NCBI GenBank assembly: GCA_020284085.1
Contig: JACEVL010000775.1
Span: 347,501 to 411,500, forward strand
Reading direction: 5' to 3'
Length of the DNA stretch: 64,000 nt
From: Aporrectodea caliginosa
Lineage: Eukaryota > Annelida > Clitellata > Crassiclitellata > Lumbricidae
Shown: positions 23,001 to 36,000 of the stretch, piece after piece
How the letters are laid out: each line of letters opens with the position of its first letter
Position numbering within the stretch: position 1 is the first letter of the stretch
Position numbers and translations under genes: made by a program
Notes under the pieces: generated by a model
Told to the model about the DNA's origin: nothing
Database searches by the model: none
The model's input: the letters and a program-made list of their open reading frames with translations, nothing else

Positions 23001-26000
23001 AACTCTCCTACAGATAAAAGCATACCCGGCATTTAGAAAAGATAACAGAACAGATAAAATGTTATTATTGCTAATTATGTATATACATACTTAGCCAAAG
23101 GATTGAAGTCTTCTCTTTGCAAGGCATCATGTGGCTGCTTGTCCTCCTCCTGCTTTCCATCATTTGCTGGGACAGAATTCCTCTTGCTATCATCAGGCCC
23201 AGTTCTGCGCAATCCAGTCAAATTCCATCTCGTCACCCACTTGTCCTCAGCTAATGTCGGACTACCAGAGTCATTACCAGATGGTATTACGGTCCGTTTG
23301 TTTTCACTTGAGACAGCACCATCAGTAAGAAGCTTCAGAGCTTCAAGGTAAACCGTTCGATTTCTACCACTGTTTCACAAGCAACATAGATTTTTCAAAT
23401 AGATTTTCATCCCATTTTCATTCAGTTTCACAAATAATAATACCTTGTAGTAACTGTTAAAACTGAATAGTTACTATTAAAATTGCAACACAATTACATT
23501 AAACTTAACACAGAAAATGCCACAGACTATTTATCAGATATGGAGAAGGATAATTCCCGACAAAAAGTGCAGTCATATTAAACTTCAAGTCAAGATCATC
23601 ACAGGTTTATTAATTTTTCTGGTCAACAGAAATCAGTCAAAGTCCTGCATTAGTGTGTAAGCAGTACTTTAGAAATTTGTTTGGTTTAAGATTTTCAGTT
23701 TAAGAAGAAATATTCAGCACCTAATTTAATCTCTTTAGGAATGCCTGAGCTTATGAATACACTTATGTGGGGCAATATTCAACGATTTATTTATTCTCCT
23801 AGTCTCAAGAAAATGAATTGGATCTTTAGTTTTGTTCTGTTCTCTATCCAAACAGTTCTACAGCTATTATCAACTGATTGAGGTATACCCCACTGAAAAA
23901 TATGCACAAGACACTGCTAGCACAACAAACTAATTAACAGATGGAAATGAAATTAGACGTACATAGCAAGTTTTGTGAAGCTTCCATCCGACTTATCCAC
24001 GAGAAACATCGATGGCACTTCTGAGACGCCATACTCGGCGACATCCTCTGCCAAAATCCTTCGCACAAAGAGCCTGTTCTTCTGGCCATAAGTGTCTAGT
24101 ATCACCTTCAACAACAAAATGGCCAACATGAAAAACATGGACACTTGTGCTCTGTATCACAGTTGTCACTTTACAATAGGCAGTTGTCTTATACAAGGTC
24201 TTCATATTCCAAAGCACATTGTATTTGCTTAGGATCCATTGTCCAGGATTACAGTTCACACAAGAAGGTAGTTTTGCTGTTAACATGTCTAAGCGTCAGC
24301 AGGTAACAGATATATAAAGGTACAAAATAAATGTGCACTTACCTTACCTTACCTGGGACCTATCCTAACAGTCTCCATTTGCTGTCCATTCAGAAACAAA
24401 CAACACTAATCATGGTTTCTTTGCCCAGAAACATCAAAACTGAAAACTATTAAAACTTAGTACTGCAGTTCACCGATAGTCTCATAATGAAATTAATCTA
24501 CATCCCAACACTTTATCTCTCATAGAGCAGATAAACCAAATTCACAGACATGTATTTTGCACAGAAAGTAAACGTTTAGTACTTCATCTTGATCCTCGTC
24601 TATTCTGGGTTGATATTAAGCACCAGTACAACATAATGAGAAAAGGACAACAAAGTCATGAAGAAACACAGAATGAAAAAATATAACCTTATGGTACACA
24701 CAAAAGAAAACAACTAACACACAAAAGTCAGCATGCAGAGAAGATTCTAAAACTTTTACCTAGCAAACTCTCACAATTATAAACACAGATGAATTGACAG
24801 CTTACAAAAGAGCAAACCCCACGTTGGACATATCAATTTGAGAGCATAGAACCTCTGAGGAGTTCTAGAAAGGTTATACACGACATATGTTCACGTACAA
24901 ATATACATCTTGAACTTTCTAGAGCCAACTACAAAACCTACAGGCTGAAACTCTGAAGGGGATCGCTTTGTAGACATAGACTTAGAGGACATAAATGAGG
25001 AATGGTTTCAGACATCCATGGTGTGACAGGGATGTGTTCAGTTGCCAAAACCTTTCCATTGGTTGTGGCCAGACAGTGGCAAGAGTAACAGAAGGCAATA
25101 CACCTAAGGTTGCCAGATACATGGATAGTCTAAGGAGGACACACCCAGCCGGAAAGGAGGACAAAAGAGGATGCATTCACTGTTTCACTCCGGACTCTGG
25201 AGTAAGGTCTCCTAAGTAACCAAGAAAACAAGTTACATTGGAAAGTTGTATTGAATCAACTGAGGCTTTTTATCATAATGTTGCAAGTATTTATTTGAGC
25301 AATCAATAATAGCACCTTCTTGATTATGCACAGTATTTCTCTAAGCAAAAATAAATAAGTAAGTATATTGGACTGTTAGCCTCGTAGGGCTCGAGGAGAA
25401 CTTAGCGACAACAAGTGTCTGTAAAGTCGTTAAAAACTGCAGAGAAATAGTAGTCAATAGCCCAAAAGAAAAAACATACAAAAAGCCAGACATTTTCCAG
25501 GCTTTTACCTTTGCCTGCTAGACAGAGGACATGAAGCCAAAAAGGACATGTCCGCCTTTTTCCAGACGTCTGGCAACCCTAATATCACCAGACTACAATA
25601 CATAAACTGTTACAGGCCAAGACATACAGACTTTGCTATTGCCCTTTGAAATTGCCCTTGAGGATAGTATTTGGAATGTCATGAGACAAGTATCTGAGAA
25701 TCATGAACAGGCAGTGATAACCAAAGAGAAACCACGTTTAGCAAGTGAGGATAAAGTTCACAATTACACAACATCCATTGTTATATCGGTGTCTTACAAT
25801 GCTCGTTCAAAATGAGTACGACACGGTGATGAACACTGAAGTGACAAGACGCCGATAAGACGCTGTTCAAAGTGATCAACCTGCACTAGCGAATTATCAT
25901 GACAAACCAAAACACAGGCATAACATTGTATTGTGACAGTGGTGCCTGGTCACTATCGCTTTTATAACTGGTGGTGACAATCACCACCACTTTCTGGCCT

Positions 26001-29000
26001 GGTATTTGAAATATTTTTGTGATATGACAGTGCTATTTTGGTTTGAAGCAAGTTCAAGCAATAATAATTGATGTTTTGATGGATGCCAAAGATTCACAAG
26101 TAACTTGTTATTTAGCTCTAGAATGGTCTCAGAGTCGTCAACAACATACATCAACATTCAACAGTTGTGAAACAGAATGTAAACATGTATTTCTTTACCT
26201 GTGAGTAACCCTAACTTAAAGTGACCGACAAAGCTTACTAAATTCGTATATAGGGGAAGGGAAGGAGGGGAGGGAGAAGGGAAGTGGATCAAGGAGGGGA
26301 TTGGTCAGTCACCCCACTTTGTGGGGCAAAGTTATGCTCTTCTACACAGGTCATAGCATGGCATATGTACAAAGGGAAACATTTAATAGTCATTTAGCTG
26401 CTGTACTTTCTTTAAGTGTTTACTATATTCAGAAATATTGCCTTGTGCATTAGACGCTGATGGAATAAAAGTTTAATAATTACAATTACGAGTAATGGGT
26501 AAATTTTTAGATCCAGTTCAAATGCTTATCTCTGCATCTACACGTGCTACATCTCCATAATAACCATTGAGCTGATCATAATACGACAGCATTGCAACAC
26601 CTGTGCATTCTCAAAGATTTGCATAAGATAAAAACATCGTCAGCTGCTGATCAATATGCAGCTGTGCAAGCAGATCAATAGCAGCATGAAGACAGACTCA
26701 AAATGAAATTCAATCTGACACACTAACAAAATCTAAAGGTTGCCTTCAAATGATGCAGAAACTTGCTGACTTCGAAATTAACATATGAAACCTCGGCAAA
26801 GCTGTTCAGCATAGGTTTTTATCGGTACTAAATGGTGAAAAACTCTCAGAAATGAAAAATAAAAATTATCCATATGGCTTTGGCAGATTGTGCAGAGCAA
26901 TTCTTAGACACTTGCTTTGCATGAACATTTTGAGGTCATCGCATATACACTGATCATAAACCTGGAAAATTAACATTCTGGCAATGGATGGATGCAAATA
27001 TGTTACAACATCTAATTCAATCATTTCTATAGCATTGCAATCATAGTCGATGGTTAATTCAAGTTAGATCGTAGTTAGGAATAATAATCCGTTGAACAAC
27101 AAGCAAAAATACATGTAGATCATGAGGTAAAGCCATAACTAATTCCCATTTAAAGCTGCTGACTGGCGTCTACACTGTGTTCAGAAACAGATCTCATAGG
27201 CAAACTCAGATAATTTGAAACAAATCATAGAATTTTCATTTCCTTACTTATATACTATTACAAAATATTACGTTTTAACTAGCTTACCTATCTCTGTCCA
27301 TGCTCACTCCTCACACCAATAGGTACTCAATGGACACTATGACTCTTGATGTGCCCTGCACTCAAATAGTTGGGCTCTTAGGCTTGGACTTTCTCAATGG
27401 CTGGTCCACAGCTTAGAAATTTCAGATTGTCCAATTCAGTTCGTGCTGTCAATGATTTGATTCCATGGAGGTCTAAACTTAAGACTCATTTCTTTCAACT
27501 TCCAAACCCACCATAGCCTGGCTTCTGGTTTCTCTCATCTCTCATAAATTCAACCTGGATTTTTCAACGGATTGTGATTTTTTAGTTGAGATTTCACTTG
27601 AAACAACCGATTGCTGTCACTGGCACCATAGAAGTCATGGGATTAGATGCGATACGACTGTTTCATAAATTCCGATAAACATTTCACACTTCTCAGTCAG
27701 TCAGTACAGTACGGGGTAAAATAATCACTGATTAGGTAACTACCAGACATACCGAGCTACCTACGTTGATAGCAAGTAAGTAAGCCATCCAAAAAGTCTG
27801 AAACTTCATCAGCTGATAAGCAGGTGACTTAGTCAACTAAGTCGTTAAGTATATGGCCATCTCATTAAGTCAGTCAGTAATTCCTTAGTGACTGACTCCA
27901 GGGCCTACACACAATTAGTTAGGTTTGTTATACAATATAGTACACCATTTATATACCACACCTTTTTTATATCTACTCAGAGCTAAGCTGCAGTAACCAT
28001 AACCATAACCACAATGCACCTCAATAATTGCCACATAGGAAAGGAAGAACAGGAAAAGGTAAGGAATGCAAGGAAAGGCTCGAGGTATGGAAGGGTATTA
28101 AACATGATAACTAAATGGTACACTGCAACCGTTTGAAGGATCGAAAATATCTGCAATTGAGAACCAATTCCCTATGACTGACTTTCACTGTTCTTATACA
28201 AAACATAAAGAAAGTCTAAAGAATAGCAAAATTAGAAGCTTACAAAAACTCAGAATAAAGTCTCAAACAACAAAATTAATGTAGACCTTCACAAATTAAC
28301 CTGAAGTATGGCTCACCTGTCGTCCAAGAGACGATCGTTGCTGTTCAAATATCACAACAGCTTTCTGGGAATAACCCTCCAAGGCAAGCCAAACATCACT
28401 TAAGTTCCTAGGCAAACACATCAGGGAAATGCTTGTTAATTTGTATGTCACACAAATTCCTGATAAAAATATATGCACAAAATCTACAGTATTGTTTAAA
28501 AAAATAATGCCTGTCAGACATTAAACCCGAGTCATAACATTGTCAAACAGCTGCACCCTACCCCATCAATGACAACACTTGCTTTGTCACATAGCAGCTT
28601 TGGCAAAGTAAGCATTTGCACATACGCACTGAGTAAAGTGACAAAAAAATTATATTAGCCAATTTAAAACTTGCATGACTTTTGGACTTACACAGCAACA
28701 CAATTTAAGAAGTTAAGAAATTTAAATAAACAGATAAATAAATATCCCTGAATTACAGTAAACACAATCTCTTAGACACAGCATTGCAAACCTGCTTACA
28801 AAATTTACCTTTAAGCATTCAGTAATCTGCCTTTAGAAGTTCCCTGGGATTAGATTAGATAGGGTTGTTTCATAAATTCAAATTTCACAGTTCTAGGTCA
28901 GTCATCACAACTCAAATAGGTAAGTAAATAATGCAAACCAGAACTATCAGTAAGTAGTTTCTCTCTAATAATGTTATGTCACAACAAAGATGATTTGCAT

Positions 29001-32000
29001 CGACCTCCTTCTTTACCTGGGCTTAGAACTGACACTACCAGCTACAGACAATAGCAGGAGCAGAGTTTAAAACAGACAAAGAGCTGAGCCGAATGAAATA
29101 TTTTGGATAAACAGCAAACGTATTATCTTACTGCAATGGTTCCAACAGTCGAAGTCTTCTACTCCCAATGTTACTTTCACTTGCATTTGTTATGAACTGC
29201 ACAACTTCCTCACGTAATAAATCCACCGATTGTATGCCAGGACAAATGGTTCCATTCATACGTTTCGAACCAAATGCAGGAAAAAACTGAATAAAACATT
29301 TTAAAACATTTGTAAGCCAATTACTTTGTCCCAGAAAGTTACCATATACCTAATATAGAAAAACCCAAATATTAAAGCCAGCAAAACCACTAACTGGAGG
29401 GACAAATAATAAGGTATTTAAATACATACGTCATCAAAAGTTCATAGAACATGAAATGCTCAGCAAGTGCACTATAAGGGAATAACAAAGCATTTTAAAG
29501 AACAATATGCACCTTCACCAACTGTGAAAAGAAATGATGTCGACAAGGCAAGCAGAATGTGTTGTATGGGTTACAGAACATACTAAATCATGCAGAAAGA
29601 TGTTCATGGCTGCATTTTTGGCAACTTTTTCAGGGTGCATGATAGTGTAGTAGTTAGCGTGCTGGACTGTCACTCGAGAGGTCGAGGGTTCAAATCCCTG
29701 CCAGGGTAGAAAGTTAGTCCGAGAGTTCTGCTCCACATGCATCCCCCAGCAACTCAGTTACAATGAGTACACTGACTATCAGTGTTATTTTACTTCACAA
29801 AATAATTTCTATTTCAGTTTCAGTTCAGTTCGGCTGGGAGTAATTTCAGTTTCAGTTCAGTTTCAGTTCTCAAATAATTTCAGTTCAACTTCAACTTCGA
29901 GTTCTCAAATAATTTCAGTTCAACTTCAACTTCGAGTTCTTAAATAATTTCAGTTCAAGTTACAGTTCTCAAGCAATTGGTCCAAGTGCACTGTGCAACA
30001 AACGAGCTAAACTTGACGACATTCTCGAAAAGAACCGCTGAACGACAATACTGTGAACGATAATACCGTGATATACCGAGAAATCTCGCGAGATTAACGA
30101 CTTTCTATTAAGTTCTTAACATAGTCCAACGAAAGACTGGTAAATTACTTCATTTCTATTTTTAGTCATAAATGTGTATAATTTCCGTTCGGATTTTAAT
30201 TATCGTTACAGTTTTTATTCAGTTCGGCATCATTTATTTCCGTTTCCGTTCAGTTTTCGTTCTTAGAATATTTTCAGTTATCGTTATACTTATCGTTAAC
30301 GGAATGGATTATTTTCAGTTCGACTTATCGTTTCCGTTAACGAATATAACACTGCTGACTATACACTGTCGGAGTGTCGGTGGGAAGATCAGATGGCAAG
30401 GGAGAGGATTAACCACCTGCCCTCATATGCCCAGGCTAAGAAAATAAACAATTCATACCCATGGCTGCCAAGGGCTAGCTTAAGGGACAGTTCTTTTTCT
30501 TCTTTCTATTTAACAAAGCTGTTTCTATTATAGAGATATTTCTGATAATTTCCTAGCACTTACTTTAAGAGTAGGATACAATTTTACATCAAAGTACTGG
30601 CAAAGTGCTGTGTTATATTCCTGGGCACAGTCAATTCCAGCAAGCTTTATAAATGGTCTCCAGGCTACAAGAAACAATGCTTTGCAATTAGGATAAGCAT
30701 AAATCTAATTAATTTGTGGTTGAAATATTTCACATGTCATTTTCATCAGTTTTACTTGATCGTCAGAAACCCAAACCATTGGATTTTACTCCTAAAAGTG
30801 ACCATAACACGTTATAAGCCATGGTTATCTAGCACTAGGGTTGCCAGACACATGGATAGGCTACAGAGGGCACAAAAAGCTGGAAAGGAGGACAACGGAG
30901 GATGCACTGAATGTTTCACTCCGGACTCCGGAGTCAGGGGGTCGCCTATAAAGTAACCAAGATACGAAGTCACATTGGAAGGCTATATAAAATCAACTGA
31001 GGCTTTTCATCATAATGTTGCAAAGTCTTTATTTAAGCAAAGAATTGCACCTTCTTGATTATGTACAGTATTTCTCTGAGGAGCTAACTCTCCACAGAAA
31101 ATGCTCATCACCAGTAACATATGCATAGAACTTCTAGCAAGAAACATTCTTCATATTGTACTTTGTAAGAATTATTCCCTTCAAAGGGTCAACAGACAGT
31201 CTGTTCTTTTCCTTTGTCCACTGAGCGTTCATCAAGGAGAACACTCTTTCAATGTTGCCATTGTGTCCAAGAATAGTACTGAAGAAAACTTCTTAAATAA
31301 AATAAGCACTTTGACCATAGAGTCTCATACATACAGTCCATATATATATTGTTTGCAACATTACTCAGATCATGGACTAGAAAGGTCTGGAAGAAATATA
31401 GCTGCAATCAAAAATAAGTAAGTATAGATTCGACTGTTAGCCTGGTAGGGCCCGAGGGAACTAAGGGACAACATGTTCGTGTGAAGTCGTTAGAAACTGC
31501 CGAGAAACAATAGCCAATACCCAATACAATAAACATGCAGGACATATTCCAGGTTTTTAGCTTTGCCTGCCAGACAGAGGACATGAGGCCAAAAAGGAGG
31601 ACATGTTTTTCTTTTGCCGGATGTCTGGCAACCTTATCTAGCACACTACCTCCAAGTTAACTGTCACTTGTATACTATTAAATGCATGCAGAGACAGAGA
31701 CAGACAGAGAGAGAGACAGACAGAGAGACATTGTGCACTGAGTATTTACACAACACCTTTTAAGAACCTCTCAAAACCGCTACATACATGGCTATCTAAT
31801 TGATCTAGTCAAGTGCGACATAAGTTCACACAATAAATCTTTCTGAGCAAATAAATTATCCTAAAGAAATGGTTGCTTCTGGTCACCCTATTTATATACA
31901 ACATGGCCACATCAGACAGCTAAAGAAATTAACAGCACTGTAAGCTACTGGAAAGCGCATCATAAGTAAGTAATCAGGCAGTAACAGAGTAACACAAAGT

Positions 32001-32977
32001 TTTTCAAAATGCTTTTATTCGTATCGACAAATTAATAAATGGGATAAGTTTCTGTGATGCATAGAAGAACGATTAGAAAAAGTCCTCATGAATTGTGCTT
32101 TGCTAGACGAAACTAAAAGATGAAACTAGACGATAGCTACGTCCTGCACATACAATGGAAACAAACTGCAACCTCTGCCAAAATGTCTTCTCAATTTGCG
32201 GTTGCACACATCCAATCTTCTTCTCAAATGTGCACCTCAACCTCATTTGGATAGACATCAATTGTATTGATGCAAAAACAGCACAATGTATGGAAATGTT
32301 GCCTTACAAGTTCTTCAGATTGGAAGATGCACTCCAGCCATCAGACATGCTACGAGTCCCTGGAATAGCTTTTATGGTGCTGTGTATGTCGTTGTGGGAA
32401 CCACTCACCAATTATTTGTTTACGAGCTCTAATTTCTCTCATAGTCTGGGGTGGCCGTATTACTTAAAGTAAGTCGACCAGAAGCGACCGTTTCTTTGGT
32501 AGTTACCTGAATCACGCCACATAAACATAACTTTTCAGGTAAACATTTAAAAGGGAATAACCTTCATGACCTAAGTCACGTTCTACCGCTAACTAAACCA
32601 TTCACAGTTTAATCTTATACGAATTACGCCCCTGATATTTAAGAATCTGTTTATCGGTTGACATTGAAATTCACACCTTTGATATCAGTTGCCAGCTGCT
32701 TATAGATGGGAGCAAATCTGATGCAGTGGCCACACCAGCTGTTGTAGAACTCGACCAGCCAAGCGTTGCTCGTTGCCAACACAGTCCGGTCATAGTTGTC
32801 GCCTTTCAGAGAGATAACATCATCGCTGTCCTTGTACAGTGGGTCGACACAACGACAACAAGGCGCAAAGACTAACACGAAGACTACGAGTAAACGAATG
32901 GGCAGACATAATAAACCGGATTTCTTCTTCCTTCCTAACATTCTGAACCAAAATCCGTGCTTCCTTCGATCCAGCAT
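20014..32977 (-). CDS. QSOX1: Quiescin sulfhydryl oxidase (QSOX), complete, ten exons
   Basis: Oxidises protein thiols to disulfides with FAD and O2 in the secretory pathway. Exons on the - strand, all AG/GT and phase-consistent: 32977 or 32941-32677, 30664-30564, 29286-29132, 28407-28317, 24105-23963, 23369-23091, 22746-22611, 22301-22185, 21235-21091, 20672-20014. The ATG at 32941 gives 696 residues; the upstream ATG at 32977 adds 12. I prefer 32941 because it puts the signal peptide core ([11 protein letters not shown]) near the N terminus. Residues 70-73 are the WCGHC thioredoxin site. A second, CxxC-less thioredoxin domain spans ~150-280 and a helical linker ~350-420. The Erv/ALR domain carries [20 protein letters not shown] (499-502), the FAD-binding HNRAN (531-535) and CPSC (559-562). 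A membrane anchor lies at 660-680. All three redox CxxC pairs are intact. Introns contain several transposons. Confidence 0.95.
20752..20897. repeat. 26-27-bp minisatellite in the last QSOX intron
   Basis: About five to six units like AAGACTCAATCAATGCAGAA then CTTACC. The best-preserved ones are at 20778-20848 and the later ones are degraded. On the - strand each good unit contains TTGGTAAG, a strong 5' splice-site match. Confidence 0.8.
21345..21460 (-). repeat. Retroelement 3' tail relic with (TAAG)n
   Basis: GTAAGTAAGTAAGTA at 21360-21374 adjoins a short GC-bearing hairpin (CCAGCTGCCAAACTGG, ~21390-21405). This is the layout of a LINE/SINE 3' end on the - strand. It is weak and degraded, within a QSOX intron. 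Confidence 0.35.
21975..22075 (-). repeat. LINE/SINE 3' end relic with hairpin
   Basis: On the - strand CTGGCGATTGCCAG is a perfect 6-bp hairpin. ATAAATACC and an ATAAATAAATG tail follow at ~21988-21999. It lies in a QSOX intron between the exons ending 22185 and starting 21235. Confidence 0.4.
25105..25581. mobile_element. hAT-like non-autonomous element, copy 1 (477 bp)
   Basis: Ends are TAAGGTTGCCAGATAC and GTCTGGCAACCCTA. The interior matches the element at 30836-31636 on both sides of a missing central part, for example ACTGTTAGCCTCGTAGGGC. The flanks AATACACC/AATATCACC look like an eroded 8-bp duplication. It lies in the long QSOX intron 24105-28317. Confidence 0.75.
25582..28316. other. 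QSOX intron sequence; one LINE relic
   Basis: No exon or RNA gene is recognised. At 27360-27525 the + strand reads [13 protein letters not shown] and [14 protein letters not shown], a worn copy of a LINE ORF2 C terminus. Confidence 0.45.
29632..30510 (+). repeat. SINE, second family, split by an hAT-like element
   Basis: The head GTGTAGTAGTTAGCGTGCTG and B-box GGGTTCAAATCCC are followed by a body identical in layout to the copy at 9935-10195. The body is cut at 29779/30355 by a 575-bp insertion and resumes with TACACTGTCGG, ending near AGCTTAAGGGACAGTTC. It lies in QSOX intron 2. Confidence 0.85.
29780..30354. mobile_element. hAT-like element in a SINE, exact 8-bp duplication (575 bp)
   Basis: Starts CAGTGTTATTTTACTT and ends GAATATAACACTG. 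It is flanked on both sides by CTGACTAT (29772-29779 and 30355-30362). The interior is built from CAGTT-rich subrepeats (TTTCAGTTCAGTTC; a ~55-bp unit with CAACTTCAACTTCGAGTTCT repeated). There is no coding capacity. hAT family assignment rests on the CAG...CTG ends and 8-bp duplication. Confidence 0.9.
30836..31636 (-). mobile_element. hAT element, copy 2, keeping a transposase C-terminal piece (801 bp)
   Basis: Ends are TAGGGTTGCCAGACAC and GTCTGGCAACCTTA, with an exact 8-bp duplication TCTAGCAC at 30828-30835 and 31637-31644. It matches copy 1 (25105-25581) but has an extra ~330 bp at 31085-31410. In it the - strand reads [17 protein letters not shown] and [18 protein letters not shown], the hAT-type C-terminal dimerisation region. 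The rest of the transposase is absent, so it is defective. It lies in QSOX intron 1. Confidence 0.85.
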
Positions 32978-33070
32978 GATAAATCTCCACTGCAGTTGGC
33001 CACTTATGCCATCCGTCCGCCAGATGAAACTATAGCGCCATCTGTATAGGCCTACATAATATCTGCCCAA

Positions 33071-36000
33071 GTCAGCACACGCCGCAAGCCAAGTAATGAG
33101 CCCTACAAAACCATTCCAGAAACTCTAGGAAAGGTAGACCAGTTTATTAACCATCGCTATACTGCAATATCAAATTAAGTCAAGCGAATAGCTGTCGGGT
33201 CTGCAGCTAGCAAGTCGATATATTAGTGGCTGATGACGCCCCCTCAAAGACCGACCCACACCTCAGCGTGGTGAGGGGGTGTTAACAACTCAGTAGGGGA
33301 TTGCCTGCAGAGGCTATGCCATCAGTGGTGAAGGCCAAGCTGAAGTACCACCTAGGGCGCTACGCGAGGTGGAAAGGCTCTGCAGGAACCCTGAAAGGTT
33401 GGCTAACGTGGGCGGCAAAGGCCTGGGCAGCAGCAGGTCTTGTATCATGGTAAGGCGGAAAAATAATGAATTGAGGTATCATTAACGGCTTACACATGAA
33501 AAGTCGATCATAGTGAGTTGTCACAATGATCAACAACTGCGAGGTGGAAAGACGTGGGAACCTACCACCTTACTTTCCCAATCAGCAACATGGACAGTCA
33601 CACACATCAAAAGGTGGAGAAGACTTGTCCATGGAGCGACCAACCCTCGGATCGAGGATGGTTGAAGACAAGAAGACAAGATGACGTATAATCCATGTCT
33701 CTGTAAACTTTGTAAAGCGATTAGGCCTACGTCAAGACGTGGAAGGCGCAATTCGGACTTGAAGGGCCTTGTATGGAAGGCAATGCAACGAAGGCAGAAC
33801 AATTAAGGTCGTTGGAGGGGATTGCTGATAAATTAGCTTTATTCTCACAATTGATTTGTACTAAATCAACAGGCTAGCTATAGGGAGTATAGGCTAGGCT
33901 ATACAGACAATATCCCGCGTAGCTAATTAGGCCTAGGTAACATGTTCAATGTCTGCTCGTTAATAAGCCATTCATGGGACAAACGAACGCGACTGTCAAT
34001 TCAAGTTTATGCTTATTTAACTATTCCGGTCGTCATAACAAAAAAATAATGGCATCAAAACAAAAGATTGTACAGACTATAATGCCAAGACAGGTAAGCT
34101 GGCGGCCGACTACACAACCAGAGAACCGCAGTGTGGTGACTGCATGTTTCTCCACAATGCTCACGCAGCGAGATGGTTTAACCCTCTTTGTCTCATCAGT
34201 CATGACAAAATGCTTCTTCGTGGTCTGTTTCTCCTCTTTCCTTGTTCCTCTTGTTACCATTCATTATTGAGGCTGATGAGCCCTTCCCTCGTTTAGGACG
34301 TAAGGGCCGCAAGTTAGGCTATCCAAGGTGACCTCTCTTGTTTATTGACACAAGAATTAACAAGTAGCAGGGTTATCCGAGTGACCTGTCTTGTTAATTG
34401 CATAGGGACCATCAGAGTAATCCGGGTCACATTCTCTGTTTCATGGCACAAGGGCCGCCGAAGTTAACCAGGTCACCCTCAGAATTGTCAGTGTCGACAC
34501 TATACATACGTCCTACAAAATAATTATAGGGGCCTACTTAGACTGATAAGCATGCATGTACACGGATTTTACAGATAGTACAGAGACTGAAACCTCACTT
34601 AGGCCTAGGCCTAAACTTTAACATAAGATTTTGAACAACGGTCCAGTAAGCCTACGTCAGCCGGTAGGCCTACCTTAGTGATCAGTTGTCCTATAGAGGA
34701 TTGCTGGCTTAGGATCATTACGGTAGCTGCATGAGGATAGAATTTCAAATAATATATGGGCCGATATGATATCGGATGTACAATCATCGCCGATGGTGAC
34801 CACGACCTCGGACCCATCGTGTGGTGCACTGGCTCGGTAGGCTACACCCTGTGGTTCTATATCTTGGTCCCTCCACTGGGGTTTTCTGGTTTGGTAGCCA
34901 GCCAACAGCACACTCGCCTTGGACCCCCATCCCTTGCCACATTGTACATACTGTATATAACTCAGTCTGATGCCAATCATCTTATATATGATGGCATAAT
35001 TCAAACATTATCAAACTCAACAGCACAGAACAGTGGACCACGTCATGAGTTAATTACAATCTTATCATTTGCTGAACCATCATTCAAACTGGTCTCCGTT
35101 ATCTAAGGTGCCAGATGAGCTTGCAACATACGATATATGCTCCAACAGCACAATCCTTATTCCTTGACCTTCAATGGGAGATGGGAACAAGTCTTCTATG
35201 GGAGGCAAGTCATCGAGACCCTGGCAGAGTAACGTTATTGGTCATCGGTAGAAAGCTGCTCAACAAGCTGCTGCTGATACTGCAGTTCAAAGAATTGTGT
35301 CCAAGTGTGAAACAAACCAGACAGCTTACTGCTGCTTTCCCTCGGTCTTTGAAACTTGTGGCCCCCATCAAGATGGCATGGCTTTTAGCAGTAGCCATGG
35401 TAGACATCAAGTACCCTCATCCCTGTGTAAACATTCATCTAAACTGATTTCCTGCTATCAGATGAAACAAGTTTAACAAAAGTCACCATACTGCATGCAA
35501 TCATCTTCATTTACATCAGTACAACCAATGCAACATAGTTAGCACAATGGCTCAACCAACGGAATTTGCATTGCAATTAAAAATAGCATGAAATTGCACA
35601 AAGAATGTCCACTACGGCCCTGGAATATGCATAAAATAAAATCCAAGTGGTATATACAGTTGTTAAATGCAGTTCTAAAACTAAAGACTACAGTAATGTT
35701 AAAAGATAGCATACATTCTAGTCTTGAGACCAAGTCACAATACCACAACCGAAAGGGCACAGATATCATAATTTTAGCCACAGTATCAGAAGAATTGTAA
35801 AGATAGAATACAAGTGCAGTAACAGTCAGTTTTCAATAGTGATTCCTGCCTACAGTTTAATACTTTCTGGTTCAGATGCTGTACAATACTACAAATAAAG
35901 TCTGAAATAACCAGATCAGCATATCTTGTTTTTGCACCTCATCATTTAAGCCAAATCTTAGCAACTGCCGATTGCTATTGCTAGTTTGCTACCCATAGTC

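Noticed and set aside
34261..34310. CTGATGAG followed by a short paired stretch, suggesting a hammerhead ribozyme
   Set aside because: No GAAA core at the required place and no third stem; the motif is likely chance.
34611..35447. Cluster of overlapping 70-116-codon frames on both strands
   Set aside because: No recognisable domain, no consistent splice sites and no conserved motif; probably chance frames.
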